Source: JABCPH02 sp963524305 (GTDB lineage: Bacteria; Fusobacteriota; Fusobacteriia; Fusobacteriales; Leptotrichiaceae). From it: DNA of 53,444 nucleotides. Position 1 is the stretch's first letter. Each line of letters begins with the position of its first letter. Under the pieces are notes generated by a model. That model saw only the letters and a program-made list of their open reading frames with translations. It searched no databases and was not told the DNA's origin. Positions 35,245-44,231 of the stretch are shown here, piece after piece. Made by a program: the position numbers and the translations under genes. The stretch spans positions 1-53,444 of the forward strand of contig CAURGH010000012.1 of assembly GCA_963524305.1 (NCBI GenBank), given 5' to 3'.

Positions 35245-36624
35245 TTGGAAATAGAAAAAAATAGAAATAAAATAGATACATTTTTCTTTAAAGAATATGA
35301 GGGAATAGTAGAAAAAAATACTTATTCGGCTTATATTCCTGATGAGAAAAAGAGTATTTGGACTTTAGTTGTAGATGATGAGAAATATAAAAATTTTGCT
35401 AGGATTGGTGTGGAAAGTATTTTGAAAAGCTATTTTCAAAATGATGAGATTAATAGTGAAAATATTTTTAATTTAATGATGGATGGATTGGAAAAAATCA
35501 AGGAAAGAAAACAAGTCGTAAGAAAAAAGTTGATATCTAGTAAAATTTCAAAAACTTCGATAATAGTTGTATTTATAGAAAAAAATCGGCTTTTGGTAGG
35601 AAATATTGGAAATAATAGATTAAAAATTTTTAGAGAAAATATGATAGTTGAAGAAATTTTTGGAGATGAGATAAAGGAGATAGTGATTAATAAAAATGAT
35701 TATATTTTAGTTGGAACTCCTAAATTTTGGAAATTGATTAATGAAAATGAAATTGTGGATGCATTGATTCGATGGAATAGTAAAGGTGAGTTAGAAAATT
35801 ATATTAGCGAAAAAGTAATGAAAAGTGAGAAAAAATTAAATATGACGATTCCTTTTTTTTCGATTTTCATTGAGGATATTCTGAAAGAAGATGAAGAGGT
35901 ATATCTTATGAAAAAAGATTACGGCTACGATTCTTTAAAAAATATTCTTTTGATGTTGATTTTTTTATTTTCATTTGTAGTTTTTGGGAAAAATATGGCT
36001 TATAGAAAAATGGAATCTGAAACAGAAAAACATCTAATAATCTCTGAAAATTACTTTAAGAATAAAAAATTTGTTGAATCAATGAAAGAAATTGATTTTG
36101 TGATAGATAAATATCGTAATTTGAAAAATAAGGATATGAAGATAGAAAATAAAGTTGAGGAATTACTAAAAAAAAGAGAAATTATAGATTTGGAATCGAA
36201 GAAAATGTTTTTAGAGTTAGAAAATAAGAAGTTGTTAGAGGAAAGGAAAAAGTTAGAAGCAGATACAGTTTTAAGTGAAAATCTTGAAAAGGTTAAGTCA
36301 GAAGAAATTTCAAAAAATCATACAGAAAATAAAGATAAAATGGGAATTTTGGAAAATATTAATCAGAATGGAAATCTTAAAAGTAATTTGGAGAAGTCGA
36401 ATGTGAAAGTGTATGAAAAAAATAGAAAAAAGAAAAAAGATATAAAAGTTCAAGAAAAAGGATTTAAAACAAGAAAATCAGTAAAGAAAAAGAATGTTTC
36501 AAAAATAGGGAAAGCATTAAAATCTAGAAAATTTAGAGATCAAAACTCAAATAATAGTTTAGATGAGGAAATAAAAAGAAATTGGGAAATATTGGGAAAG
36601 AGATATGAGCGAAGTATAGATTAA
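35245..36624 (+). CDS. Degenerate PP2C-like membrane protein
   Basis: The 459-residue protein resembles its upstream neighbour in layout: an N-terminal PP2C-like part (about 1-215), one hydrophobic segment (about 234-252, ILLMLIFLFSFVVFG) and a long, highly charged coiled-coil tail. The PP2C metal motifs are lost: the DG position reads VVDDEKY, and GNIGNNRLKIF is the only recognisable piece. It is probably a pseudophosphatase acting as scaffold or decoy. The start is TTG at 35245, eight bases after AAGGGG; no in-frame ATG is near the start, and the ATG at 35241 is in another frame and stops after seven codons. It lies 12 bp after the previous gene. Confidence 0.7.
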   Translation: MEIEKNRNKIDTFFFKEYEGIVEKNTYSAYIPDEKKSIWTLVVDDEKYKNFARIGVESILKSYFQNDEINSENIFNLMMDGLEKIKERKQVVRKKLISSKISKTSIIVVFIEKNRLLVGNIGNNRLKIFRENMIVEEIFGDEIKEIVINKNDYILVGTPKFWKLINENEIVDALIRWNSKGELENYISEKVMKSEKKLNMTIPFFSIFIEDILKEDEEVYLMKKDYGYDSLKNILLMLIFLFSFVVFGKNMAYRKMESETEKHLIISENYFKNKKFVESMKEIDFVIDKYRNLKNKDMKIENKVEELLKKREIIDLESKKMFLELENKKLLEERKKLEADTVLSENLEKVKSEEISKNHTENKDKMGILENINQNGNLKSNLEKSNVKVYEKNRKKKKDIKVQEKGFKTRKSVKKKNVSKIGKALKSRKFRDQNSNNSLDEEIKRNWEILGKRYERSID

Positions 36625-36654
36625 AAAATATTAAGAATAAATATGAGGAGAGAA

Positions 36655-37500
36655 ATGGATTTTTTACCATTAGATTATAAATTTCAAAATAAGTATGAGA
36701 TAAAAGGGTATATTGCTGAGACTGAGTTTTCTAATGTTTATTTAGTTTCTAAATTTAATAAAAAATATGTTATCAAAGAGTGTTTTCCAAAATCAATTAT
36801 AATTAGAGATGAAGATTTAAAAGTATTTACGAATAAAAATCTAGAAAAATTTAATTTAGTTAAGAATAGTTTTAATCAAGAAAAAGAAATTTTAAAAAGG
36901 TTGGATAAAAATGAGAATATTATTGGCTTAGTAGATTTTTTTGAAGAGAATAATACAAAATATCTAGTTTTAGAATATTTTGAGGGAATTAGTTTGAAAA
37001 AATATTTTTTAGGAAATGAATTACCTGAGAAGGATATATTGAAGATATTTTTGGAAATAGTTAAAATTGTGATTGAAGTACATGATGAGAATGTGATTCA
37101 TAGGGATATAAAGCCGTCTAATATTTTGATTAATATGAAAAATGAAATTAAAATTATAGATTTTGGAACTGGGTTGTTGAAAGGTGATAGGAATGGAGAT
37201 TACATTAAAGTTACAGAAGGATATTCTGCATTGGAAATGTATTCATTGAGAACAGAAATAGATGAGAAAAGTGATGTATATAGCTTGTGTGCATTGTTAT
37301 ATTTTATGTTGGAAAAGAAAAAATTGAAAGGTGTATTGGATAGGTTTTATAGTGAAAAATTAACTTTTGAAGGCAAAATTAATGAAGACTTGAAGAAAAT
37401 TATGGAAAAAGGGTTAGCAATACATAAAAAGGAAAGATATAAAAGTTGTATAGAGATTTATTCTGAAATTTTGAGATATATTGAGAAATTTGAAAATTAG
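36655..37500 (+). CDS. Hanks-type Ser/Thr protein kinase, cytosolic
   Basis: The 281-residue protein is a bare kinase domain without membrane anchor or sensor. It has the ATP-lysine in VIKE (Lys41), the catalytic loop HRDIKPSN (Asp151), DFG (Asp169), and GYSALEMY in place of the usual APE region, followed by DEKSDVYSLCALLY. The glycine loop is degenerate (GYIAETEFSNVY). All catalytic residues are present, so it is probably active. With two FHA proteins and two PP2C-like proteins nearby it forms a phosphothreonine signalling set like PpkA/PppA/Fha of T6SS. AGGAG lies four bases before ATG 36655; an in-frame ATG at 36643 has no site. Confidence 0.9.
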   Translation: MDFLPLDYKFQNKYEIKGYIAETEFSNVYLVSKFNKKYVIKECFPKSIIIRDEDLKVFTNKNLEKFNLVKNSFNQEKEILKRLDKNENIIGLVDFFEENNTKYLVLEYFEGISLKKYFLGNELPEKDILKIFLEIVKIVIEVHDENVIHRDIKPSNILINMKNEIKIIDFGTGLLKGDRNGDYIKVTEGYSALEMYSLRTEIDEKSDVYSLCALLYFMLEKKKLKGVLDRFYSEKLTFEGKINEDLKKIMEKGLAIHKKERYKSCIEIYSEILRYIEKFEN

Positions 37501-37614
37501 AATAGGGAAATATTAGTATTTTCATGTAAGCATAGAAATGAAATTAATAGTATTTTGAGAATAAAAAATTAAGTAAATAGAAAAAATGAATTGATAAAAA
37601 TAAAAGGGAGAAAA

Positions 37615-40236
37615 ATGAGGTTATTTTACGAAGAAGAATTAAAAAGAAAATCATATTATGAGATGCTTCAAATTGCTATTGATGAAAGGCTTGTGGAGGC
37701 ACAGGTTGATACATTAAGTCGGAAAGAATTGATAGAAGTAATATTGAAATATCGAGGAGCTAGAGCAGATTTTTGTATTAAGAATTATAAAGAAAAGGGA
37801 CTTGAAAATATTCAAAAATTATTTGACGATAAACTGAATAATAGGATACATCATGAAAATAAAATAAAGGTTCCTCACAAAATTATTTTGTATAAGGAAT
37901 TGGATTTAACGAAAGAAGATAGTTATAAAATTGAATTGCCAGATAATATTAGTAAGGCGAATGCTTTTTTAATAAATGCAAATAACTATTTATGCGGAAT
38001 ATTTCAATTGGAAAAAGATTTAGATTCTAAAAATAAATTTTATTTAATTAGTAAAAAAGAATTTTTTAGAATAGAAAGTTTGAAAAATAATAAATTTTCA
38101 TTGTTATTTTTTAAAGAGAGGGATATCCAGTTTATCTATAGATTTTATAATGCAAAAGAGGCATCACAGCCAACTTATCCATATAGGTTAGATTATTATA
38201 AAATTGAACTTGAAAATTTTGAAGTGAGAAATTTAGAGGCTACAAATACGACTTTGTGTATTGATTTTGGGACTGTAAATACATCAGTTGGGGCCTATTT
38301 AGATAGAAATTATGTGAAAGATTTGCCTTCAAATGATATTTTAATTGGGAATGTAAAAATAAATGAAATTAATTATGTGAAATTTAATGATGGAGAAAGA
38401 CATTACAGAGAGATTTTTCCTACATTGGCGTATGTTTTGGATTGTAGTAATCCTAATGATATTAAATATTTGTTTGGGTATGATGTTATTAGAAAACTTG
38501 AGAAAAATAATTATGTTGTTAATGGATCGTTATTTTATGGGTTGAAACGTTGGGTTCATGATCATAGAGAGAAAGAAAAAATAAATGATGAATTTGGTAA
38601 TATTCTTTATATTGAAAGAAAAAAGATCATAAGAGCATATTTGAAATATATCGTTGAGCGAGCAGAATATACTTTTAAATGTAAATTTAAGAAAATACAT
38701 GCTTCGAGTCCAGTAAAACTAAAAGATCAATTTTTAGAAATGTTTCAGGAGATTTTTACTGTGGAAAAAAATGGAGAAACGACTTTTGAATATGAAATTA
38801 TTAGAGAAAATGCGATGGACGAGGCAATAGCAGTTTTGTACAATACGATAGAAAATCAAATAAAAAAAAGAAAGTATAAGGAAGGCGAAGAATACAGTGC
38901 TTTAATTATAGATTGTGGAGGAGGAACGACAGATTTAGCAGCTTGTAAATATGTGATTGAGAATGAAAGAATTTCGTATTATCTGGATATAAAAACAAGT
39001 TTTGAGAATGGTGATGAAAATTTTGGTGGAAATAATCTGACTTACAGAATAATGCAGTTTTTAAAAGTTGTGTTAGGAAATCTGTATACTAAAAAGAAAA
39101 TTATTTCAATAAATGACTTAATTGAATACGATAATGATATGATTTATAAAGTGATTGATGAGTTTGGGATTGAAAAAATATTTGAGAAATTACAAAGTGA
39201 ATATGAAAAATACGAAACAGTTATACCGACAAGATATTCTAATTTTGAAAATAAGATGAGCGAAGAGTACAAAAAGATTAGAAATAATTTTTACATGCTT
39301 TGGGAAGCTGCTGAAAATTTAAAGAAGGAATTTTTTACAATTGATGGAAGATTAAGAACAAAATTTGATGTTCCTCGTCTGAAAGATTCTTTTCAAAAAA
39401 GTAATGATATGCACATAACTCAAATAAAATCATGGATTATTCACATATTAGAAAATGGAATTTTTAGAACGATAAACGAATATCCAAACCATATTTTTAC
39501 AATTAAAGAAATTGAAAAAATAGTAAAAGCTGATATATATAATATGTTAAGAAAATTTTTGAATACTTACTACAATGAAGGAATTTTATTTGAATATTCA
39601 TTGATAAAATTGAGTGGACAATCTACGAAAATTAGTACGTTTCAAGAAGTTTTGAAAGAATTTGTACCAGGCAAAATGATTGAGCATAAGGAGTTGAGTC
39701 ATCGTGATGATTATGAATTGAAATTGAATTGTTTGGATGGAGCTATTAAGTATTTAGATTATAAAAGATTTGGACACATGAATGTAAAAATTGAGAATGA
39801 AGTACCATTAGTTCCTTATTCTGTATGGGTTGAAAAATATGATGGTGAAAAAATTGAAATGATAAAAACTTCTAGGAAAGCTGATATTTTAAAAGGAGAA
39901 ATTGATAAAACGATATCAGCTGAAGAATTGAAAATATATGTTTATAATGCGGAAGGAGATTTGAAAAAGGAATTAATTTATAAAAATGACGATGATTATG
40001 AAGAAATGGATGCAGAGGATATAATTCCTATTTTTAACGGAGTAATTACGCAAAATGATACTGATACGATACAGAATTTAACAACAAGGTTTTTTATTTA
40101 TACTGATTTAAATAACTGGGGATTTTTCGTATTTCCTATTCAAAGATACGAAGATCAGTTGTTTTTAGGGAAAAAGCAATATTTTGCATTTGAAGATGAC
40201 TTAAATGAAATATCATATTTTGATGGAAAACATTAA
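37615..40236 (+). CDS. Hsp70/actin-fold ATPase-like protein
   Basis: The 873-residue protein has a ~205-residue N-terminal region of unknown fold, then an actin/Hsp70-type ATPase: phosphate-1 loop CIDFGTVNTSVGAY (about 213-226), phosphate-2 loop IIDCGGGTTDLA (about 431-442) and adenosine loop IKLSGQSTKI (about 662-671). The rest is a ~180-residue C-terminal part rich in strands. It is larger than DnaK and lacks the DnaK-type substrate-binding lid, so it may be a specialised chaperone or scaffold. The J-domain protein of the same locus is its likely partner. The start is the ATG at 37615 with AAAGGGAG four bases upstream; an in-frame TTG at 37591 is less likely. Confidence 0.82.
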   Translation: MRLFYEEELKRKSYYEMLQIAIDERLVEAQVDTLSRKELIEVILKYRGARADFCIKNYKEKGLENIQKLFDDKLNNRIHHENKIKVPHKIILYKELDLTKEDSYKIELPDNISKANAFLINANNYLCGIFQLEKDLDSKNKFYLISKKEFFRIESLKNNKFSLLFFKERDIQFIYRFYNAKEASQPTYPYRLDYYKIELENFEVRNLEATNTTLCIDFGTVNTSVGAYLDRNYVKDLPSNDILIGNVKINEINYVKFNDGERHYREIFPTLAYVLDCSNPNDIKYLFGYDVIRKLEKNNYVVNGSLFYGLKRWVHDHREKEKINDEFGNILYIERKKIIRAYLKYIVERAEYTFKCKFKKIHASSPVKLKDQFLEMFQEIFTVEKNGETTFEYEIIRENAMDEAIAVLYNTIENQIKKRKYKEGEEYSALIIDCGGGTTDLAACKYVIENERISYYLDIKTSFENGDENFGGNNLTYRIMQFLKVVLGNLYTKKKIISINDLIEYDNDMIYKVIDEFGIEKIFEKLQSEYEKYETVIPTRYSNFENKMSEEYKKIRNNFYMLWEAAENLKKEFFTIDGRLRTKFDVPRLKDSFQKSNDMHITQIKSWIIHILENGIFRTINEYPNHIFTIKEIEKIVKADIYNMLRKFLNTYYNEGILFEYSLIKLSGQSTKISTFQEVLKEFVPGKMIEHKELSHRDDYELKLNCLDGAIKYLDYKRFGHMNVKIENEVPLVPYSVWVEKYDGEKIEMIKTSRKADILKGEIDKTISAEELKIYVYNAEGDLKKELIYKNDDDYEEMDAEDIIPIFNGVITQNDTDTIQNLTTRFFIYTDLNNWGFFVFPIQRYEDQLFLGKKQYFAFEDDLNEISYFDGKH

Positions 40237-40317
40237 ATGTAGAATATTAAAATTTAAAGATTATAAATTTGGGAAATTATAAAAAAGTTAAAATTTAGAA
40301 TAAAGATAGGAAATAAA

Positions 40318-41613
40318 TTGAAAAAAGAAACGAATGAAAATATAATTTGGCTACTACCAACATTTTTAGTGATAATGATACTTTTTATGATGAAAACTTG
40401 TACTCCATCAATTTCTGAAAAATATATAGTTTCAACAATAAAACGAGAGGATATCAATATTTATGTAGATTCAAAAGCAAAAGTAGAACCTAAAGATTTG
40501 GTAAGCATTGGTTTAGATGTACAACTTAATGTTGATAAAATTTATTTTAAAGAAGGCGATAAAGTAAAAAAAGGAGACATTATAATTAAATTCAGTGATT
40601 ACAAGGCACAAAATATTGAAAAGGAATTAGAGGATAAAAAGAGTATTTTAGCTGTGAAAAAATCACAACTGAGATATTTAAAAAAGATGTCAGAGGAGCA
40701 CTTGGATGCTAAAAATCAAATTCAAAAATTAGAAGGAGAAATAGCAGTTACAGAAATAGAATTAGAAAAAATTTTAAAAAATAAGCAACTTGTGCAGAGA
40801 GTGGTTACAAGTCCTGTTAATGGATATATTATTAAAATTAATGCTATAAAAAATGGAACTACAGATACTTCGATTCCTGTATTACTTATTGTGAAAGATA
40901 CAGATTTAAAAATTGTGAGTGAAAAAATTAAATTAAATCGAGAAATAAAAGTTGGGAGTGAAGCAATGGTAAGTTTTTTGAATCAAAAATTATTAGAGGA
41001 AGATAAAAATTTAGAAAAATTAGTTAAAATTAATAAAAATGGAAAAGAAGATAATAAAGATTCAGTGGAAGGAAATATAAGAAATGCTTTGAATAGTGGA
41101 TTTAAAGCGGTTTTGTACAAAGTAGTTGATACGAAGGATCCAACTATTAAAACGCTAGAGTTTTTGCCAAAAAATTTTGAGAAGGATATTCAGAATATGG
41201 TTTTGAATGGAGCATTAAATGTGAGAATCTTTTTTGAAAAAAAAGAAAATGTTTTAACAGTTCCTGTTAGTGCAATAGTTAAAAAGAGAGAAAAATCTAG
41301 AGATAAAATGGTCGTTTATATTATAAATAAGGAAAATCTAGTAACTGAAAAAGAAGTACAAACAGGTGCGACAAATGGAGAAGTAATTGAAATATACGGC
41401 TCTGGAATAAATGAGGGACAGGAGATTATTGTAAATCCAAATGATAAATTACAAAATAGAGTAATTGTAAAACGAAAGAATATTGATGAAGTGATACGTG
41501 AAAAACAAAAAAGGTTGATAAAATTAGAGGATGAAAATAAGAAAAAAGTGAAAGAAGTAGAAGAAAATGAGAGAGAAATAATAAAATTAAAAAAATCAAA
41601 TGTAATCTACTAA
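40318..41613 (+). CDS. HlyD-type membrane fusion (adaptor) protein
   Basis: The 431-residue protein has one N-terminal hydrophobic segment (about 10-24), then the biotinyl/lipoyl-like half KIYFKEGDKVKKGDIIIKF, a coiled-coil hairpin (about 100-160), the returning half VTSPVNGYIIKINAIKNGT, a beta-barrel domain and VIVNPNDKL-type end plus a charged tail. This is the periplasmic adaptor architecture of ABC or RND exporters. No transporter ATPase or permease gene is adjacent. The start is TTG (AGGA seven bases upstream). It is the last gene of the locus and overlaps the 3' end of the convergent gene by 18 bp; whether it belongs to the locus functionally is unknown. Confidence 0.82.
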   Translation: MKKETNENIIWLLPTFLVIMILFMMKTCTPSISEKYIVSTIKREDINIYVDSKAKVEPKDLVSIGLDVQLNVDKIYFKEGDKVKKGDIIIKFSDYKAQNIEKELEDKKSILAVKKSQLRYLKKMSEEHLDAKNQIQKLEGEIAVTEIELEKILKNKQLVQRVVTSPVNGYIIKINAIKNGTTDTSIPVLLIVKDTDLKIVSEKIKLNREIKVGSEAMVSFLNQKLLEEDKNLEKLVKINKNGKEDNKDSVEGNIRNALNSGFKAVLYKVVDTKDPTIKTLEFLPKNFEKDIQNMVLNGALNVRIFFEKKENVLTVPVSAIVKKREKSRDKMVVYIINKENLVTEKEVQTGATNGEVIEIYGSGINEGQEIIVNPNDKLQNRVIVKRKNIDEVIREKQKRLIKLEDENKKKVKEVEENEREIIKLKKSNVIY

Positions 41614-41970
41614 AACTTCAATTTCACCATTTTCGTATACAAAAAGACCGGTAACAGCTACGTGAGGCAAATCTTTGTGCACTTTTTCAACAGATTGTTG
41701 AATATAACTTTTTTGAGTTTCATCGTCAATAGGACATCCAGCACAATCACTATGACCAGCAATAAAAATATGATCAGATTTATGTTTATTCATTGAAATT
41801 AAAACAACTTTATCTTTAATAGAATTTAAGTAATCCTCATTTATAATTTTATTAACAGGACCTGCATCTGTGATAGTATCAACATATTTGTAACGATAAT
41901 TATTTCTAATATATTCATTTAGAATATGAATAAATCTACCATCCATACAACAAATTAAAGTACAAAACAT
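41596..41970 (-). CDS. Carbonic anhydrase-like protein
   Basis: The 124-residue protein carries the beta-carbonic anhydrase zinc pattern: CCMDGR near the N terminus (Cys-x-Asp-x-Arg) and GHSDCAGC (His-x2-Cys) in the centre. It is much shorter than ordinary beta-carbonic anhydrases (~200 residues), like the small putative carbonic anhydrase-like family (Pro_CA_2, as I recall). It probably binds zinc; whether it hydrates CO2 is unclear. AAAGGAGG (complement of 41977-41984) precedes the ATG. Its last 18 bases overlap the end of the HlyD-like gene on the other strand. Confidence 0.75.
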   Translation of the reverse strand: MFCTLICCMDGRFIHILNEYIRNNYRYKYVDTITDAGPVNKIINEDYLNSIKDKVVLISMNKHKSDHIFIAGHSDCAGCPIDDETQKSYIQQSVEKVHKDLPHVAVTGLFVYENGEIEVLVDYI

Positions 41971-42063
41971 ATTTTTTCCTCCTTTTAAATTATCTCTGTA
42001 TCAATTATAACAAAAAAAAGAAAAAAAATCTATTATTTTTTATTGGCTTTAAAAGTGTTAAAG

Positions 42064-42092
42064 TTGTAATGATGACCATTTTATGATACAAT
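42064..42092 (+). promoter_or_regulatory. Sigma-70-type promoter before the DUF896 gene
   Basis: TTGTAA (42064-42069) and TACAAT (42087-42092) are 17 bp apart, about 120 bp before the DUF896 start codon, in the divergent region 41971-42213. No other element was seen there. Confidence 0.45.
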
Positions 42093-42213
42093 TATTTGTA
42101 ACAATAGAAAAGTATTAATTGATATTAAAATATAGGAATGACTTTAGTTTTAAAAGTTTTAGAAATACAGAATTACTATGTTTTGAGAAAAAACAAATAG
42201 GAGATGAATAAAA

Positions 42214-42435
42214 ATGGATGAGATAATAAAAAAAATAAATAGATTTTCTCAATTAGCGAGAGAAAGAGAATTGACAGAGGAAGAAAAGAAAGAGAGAGAA
42301 GAAGTTAGAAAAATTTATTTAGAGAATTTTAAAAGAAGTGTTAGAGGACATTTAGAAAGTATAAAAATTGTAAGAGTAGATGATGATGGAAATCCGATTA
42401 ATGATGACGGAGAAATAATTGAACCAGAAGCGTAG
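42214..42435 (+). CDS. DUF896-family small protein (YnzC-like)
   Basis: The 73-residue protein has the DUF896 core, IIKKINRFSQLARERELTEEEKKEREEVRKIYLENFKRSVRGHLE, split over two helices, and an acidic tail. Small proteins of this family (such as YnzC of Bacillus) are cytosolic and of unclear function; the helical hairpin probably dimerises. It opens a run of same-strand genes. AGGAGATGAATAAAA lies upstream of the ATG. Confidence 0.88.
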   Translation: MDEIIKKINRFSQLARERELTEEEKKEREEVRKIYLENFKRSVRGHLESIKIVRVDDDGNPINDDGEIIEPEA

Positions 42436-42510
42436 TTTTTTTTTAATCAAAAGGTTTTATGCGTTATCCTCAATTAACGTAAATATTTAGATTAATTAAG
42501 GAATGATAAA

Positions 42511-43194
42511 ATGAAATATGATTTGGTTTTATTCGATTTAGATGGAACGTTAGTGGATACTTCTAAAGCTATTGCGAAAGTCTTGAAATGTGCATTGGAA
42601 GAGCTGGGATTGAAAACATATACATTGGCAGAAAGTACAACGTTAATTGGTGGAGGTGTTTCTGGTTTAGTAGAAAAAATTTTAAAAAAAGAGAAATATC
42701 CTGAAACAGTTGTAAAAAAAGAAGACTTATTAGAAACAATTAGAAAGTATTACAAGTTGTATTATAATTATGATGTGAAATTATATGATGGTATTGATAG
42801 ACTGTTAGATTTTTTGGAAGAAAATAGTATAAAAAAAGGGATTGTGACAAATAAGGATCATGTAGAAGCATTGAATACTGTAGAAAAAAATATGTCAAAA
42901 TGGAATTTTGTAGAGATAATAGGTGCTAATGATGAAAAGCATCCTAAAAAGCCAAATCCTTATGGAGTTAATAAAATAGCTTCTGAAACTAACACGCCAT
43001 TAAATAAGGTTTTATATGTTGGAGATATGATGGTAGATTTAAATACTGCTAAAAATTCAAATGTTGATATAGCTTATTGTAATTGGGGATTTGGGACAGT
43101 TATTAATGAAACTGGGATTCCTGAAGATATACGAGTTTCTAGTGTTGATGAGATAATTGAAAAAATCTTATGGAAGAGATTCAGAAATCAATGA
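42511..43194 (+). CDS. HAD-family hydrolase, phosphoglycolate phosphatase-like
   Basis: The 227-residue protein belongs to HAD subfamily I. Motif I is VLFDLDGTLVDT (nucleophile Asp9 and acid/base Asp11), motif II is GIVTNKD, motif III is the Lys in HPKKPNPYG, and motif IV is YVGDMMVDL. A helical cap lies between motifs I and II (about 15-85). Gph/PgmB-type phosphatases have this build; the substrate could be phosphoglycolate or a sugar phosphate. AAGGAATGATAAA precedes the ATG. It lies 75 bp behind the DUF896 gene. Confidence 0.88.
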   Translation: MKYDLVLFDLDGTLVDTSKAIAKVLKCALEELGLKTYTLAESTTLIGGGVSGLVEKILKKEKYPETVVKKEDLLETIRKYYKLYYNYDVKLYDGIDRLLDFLEENSIKKGIVTNKDHVEALNTVEKNMSKWNFVEIIGANDEKHPKKPNPYGVNKIASETNTPLNKVLYVGDMMVDLNTAKNSNVDIAYCNWGFGTVINETGIPEDIRVSSVDEIIEKILWKRFRNQ

Positions 43195-43258
43195 TTAATC
43201 GTAATGTTTGATTTTTTGAGAAGCTATTTGATAAGAAAAAAAGTAGGAGAAGGGTTTA

Positions 43259-44146
43259 GTGGATAAAATTATAAGAAATTTTGAAAATACTAAATATTAT
43301 GGATATATGTTTTTTATTGAATATGAAGGAGTGAAATTTGAATCATTTGATGAAAATCCAAATAGAAAAAGTATAAAATCAGAATTTAGAAAATTGTTAA
43401 AAAAAAATGGAATAACGATTTATAAAGGGATTCAGCAAGCTGGAAGGACAGATGCAAAAGTTAATGCGAAAGAGAATGTTCTTTATATTAATTCAAAAGA
43501 TTTTATTGAATTTTCTAAAATTAAATATAAAGAAGTAGAGGGATTGAAAATTTTAAAGATAGAAAAAACAATCCCTTTTTTGGAATTTCCAGAAATGATA
43601 GAGAAAAGATATTATATCTATAAGTATCCAGAAAATTTAATTAAAAATAATGATGAAACAATAAAGAATAATTGTGAAAAATTATCGGGGGAAAAGAATT
43701 TTAAAGACTTTACTTCGATGAAAGGGAAAAAGTTAAAAAATCATGTTAGAGAAATTTATGTGAAATATAAAGATAAGTCATTGTATTTTGAGGGAGATGG
43801 ATTTTTACCACAGCAAGTACGAATAATGAGTAATTATATTCTTAATAATAGTAAAAAGCCATTGGATGGTGAGTATCTAACACTAGAAAAGGTTGATTTT
43901 TCGGATAAATTGAAAAATTTAATTTTAATGAAAATTGATAAAATAAATAATCTTGAAGAGTATTCAGAAGAATTGCTTTTAGATGAAAATGAAAATATAA
44001 AAAAAATAAAGTATATAGAAAAAAATAATTATTTTTTGATATTTTATGTTAATAGGCGTGATAAGGGAGAATTTATTGGAAAAAAAGGGAAGAATATTAA
44101 AAAATATAAACGGATTTTTGGAAGTATTATAATAAAAGAAATATAA
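43259..44146 (+). CDS. TruA-like pseudouridine synthase with C-terminal KH-like domain
   Basis: The 295-residue protein follows the TruA layout: an N-terminal beta segment YYGYMFFIEYEGVKFESFDENPN, the catalytic-site motif GRTDAKVNA with the predicted nucleophile Asp, KRYYIYKY where TruA has RTYRY, and FLPQQVRIM. TruA modifies uridines 38-40 of tRNA anticodon arms. Beyond the usual ~245 residues there is a ~45-residue extension (YFLIFYVNRRDKGEFIGKKGKNIKKYKRIFG) with the GxxG signature of a KH RNA-binding fold. The sequence is divergent for TruA, so it may act on another RNA. GTG start at 43259 with AGGAGAAGGG upstream. Confidence 0.75.
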   Translation: MDKIIRNFENTKYYGYMFFIEYEGVKFESFDENPNRKSIKSEFRKLLKKNGITIYKGIQQAGRTDAKVNAKENVLYINSKDFIEFSKIKYKEVEGLKILKIEKTIPFLEFPEMIEKRYYIYKYPENLIKNNDETIKNNCEKLSGEKNFKDFTSMKGKKLKNHVREIYVKYKDKSLYFEGDGFLPQQVRIMSNYILNNSKKPLDGEYLTLEKVDFSDKLKNLILMKIDKINNLEEYSEELLLDENENIKKIKYIEKNNYFLIFYVNRRDKGEFIGKKGKNIKKYKRIFGSIIIKEI

Positions 44147-44231
44147 ATATTATGTAAAATCTAAGTTCAATAAAGTATAATAGTAATGTTAAATAATTTA
44201 TAAAAAATATTGATTAACTAGGAGAATTAAA

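Noticed and set aside
19804..41613. Prophage or extracellular contractile (R-pyocin-like) cluster
   Set aside because: No phage terminase, portal, capsid, holin, integrase, tape measure or lysis genes were seen, and the kinase/FHA/PP2C set points to a T6SS-like control instead.
19804..41613. Complete classical T6SS gene naming (tssB, tssC, hcp and others)
   Set aside because: Similarities are too distant by eye and core components are missing, so gene symbols were left empty.
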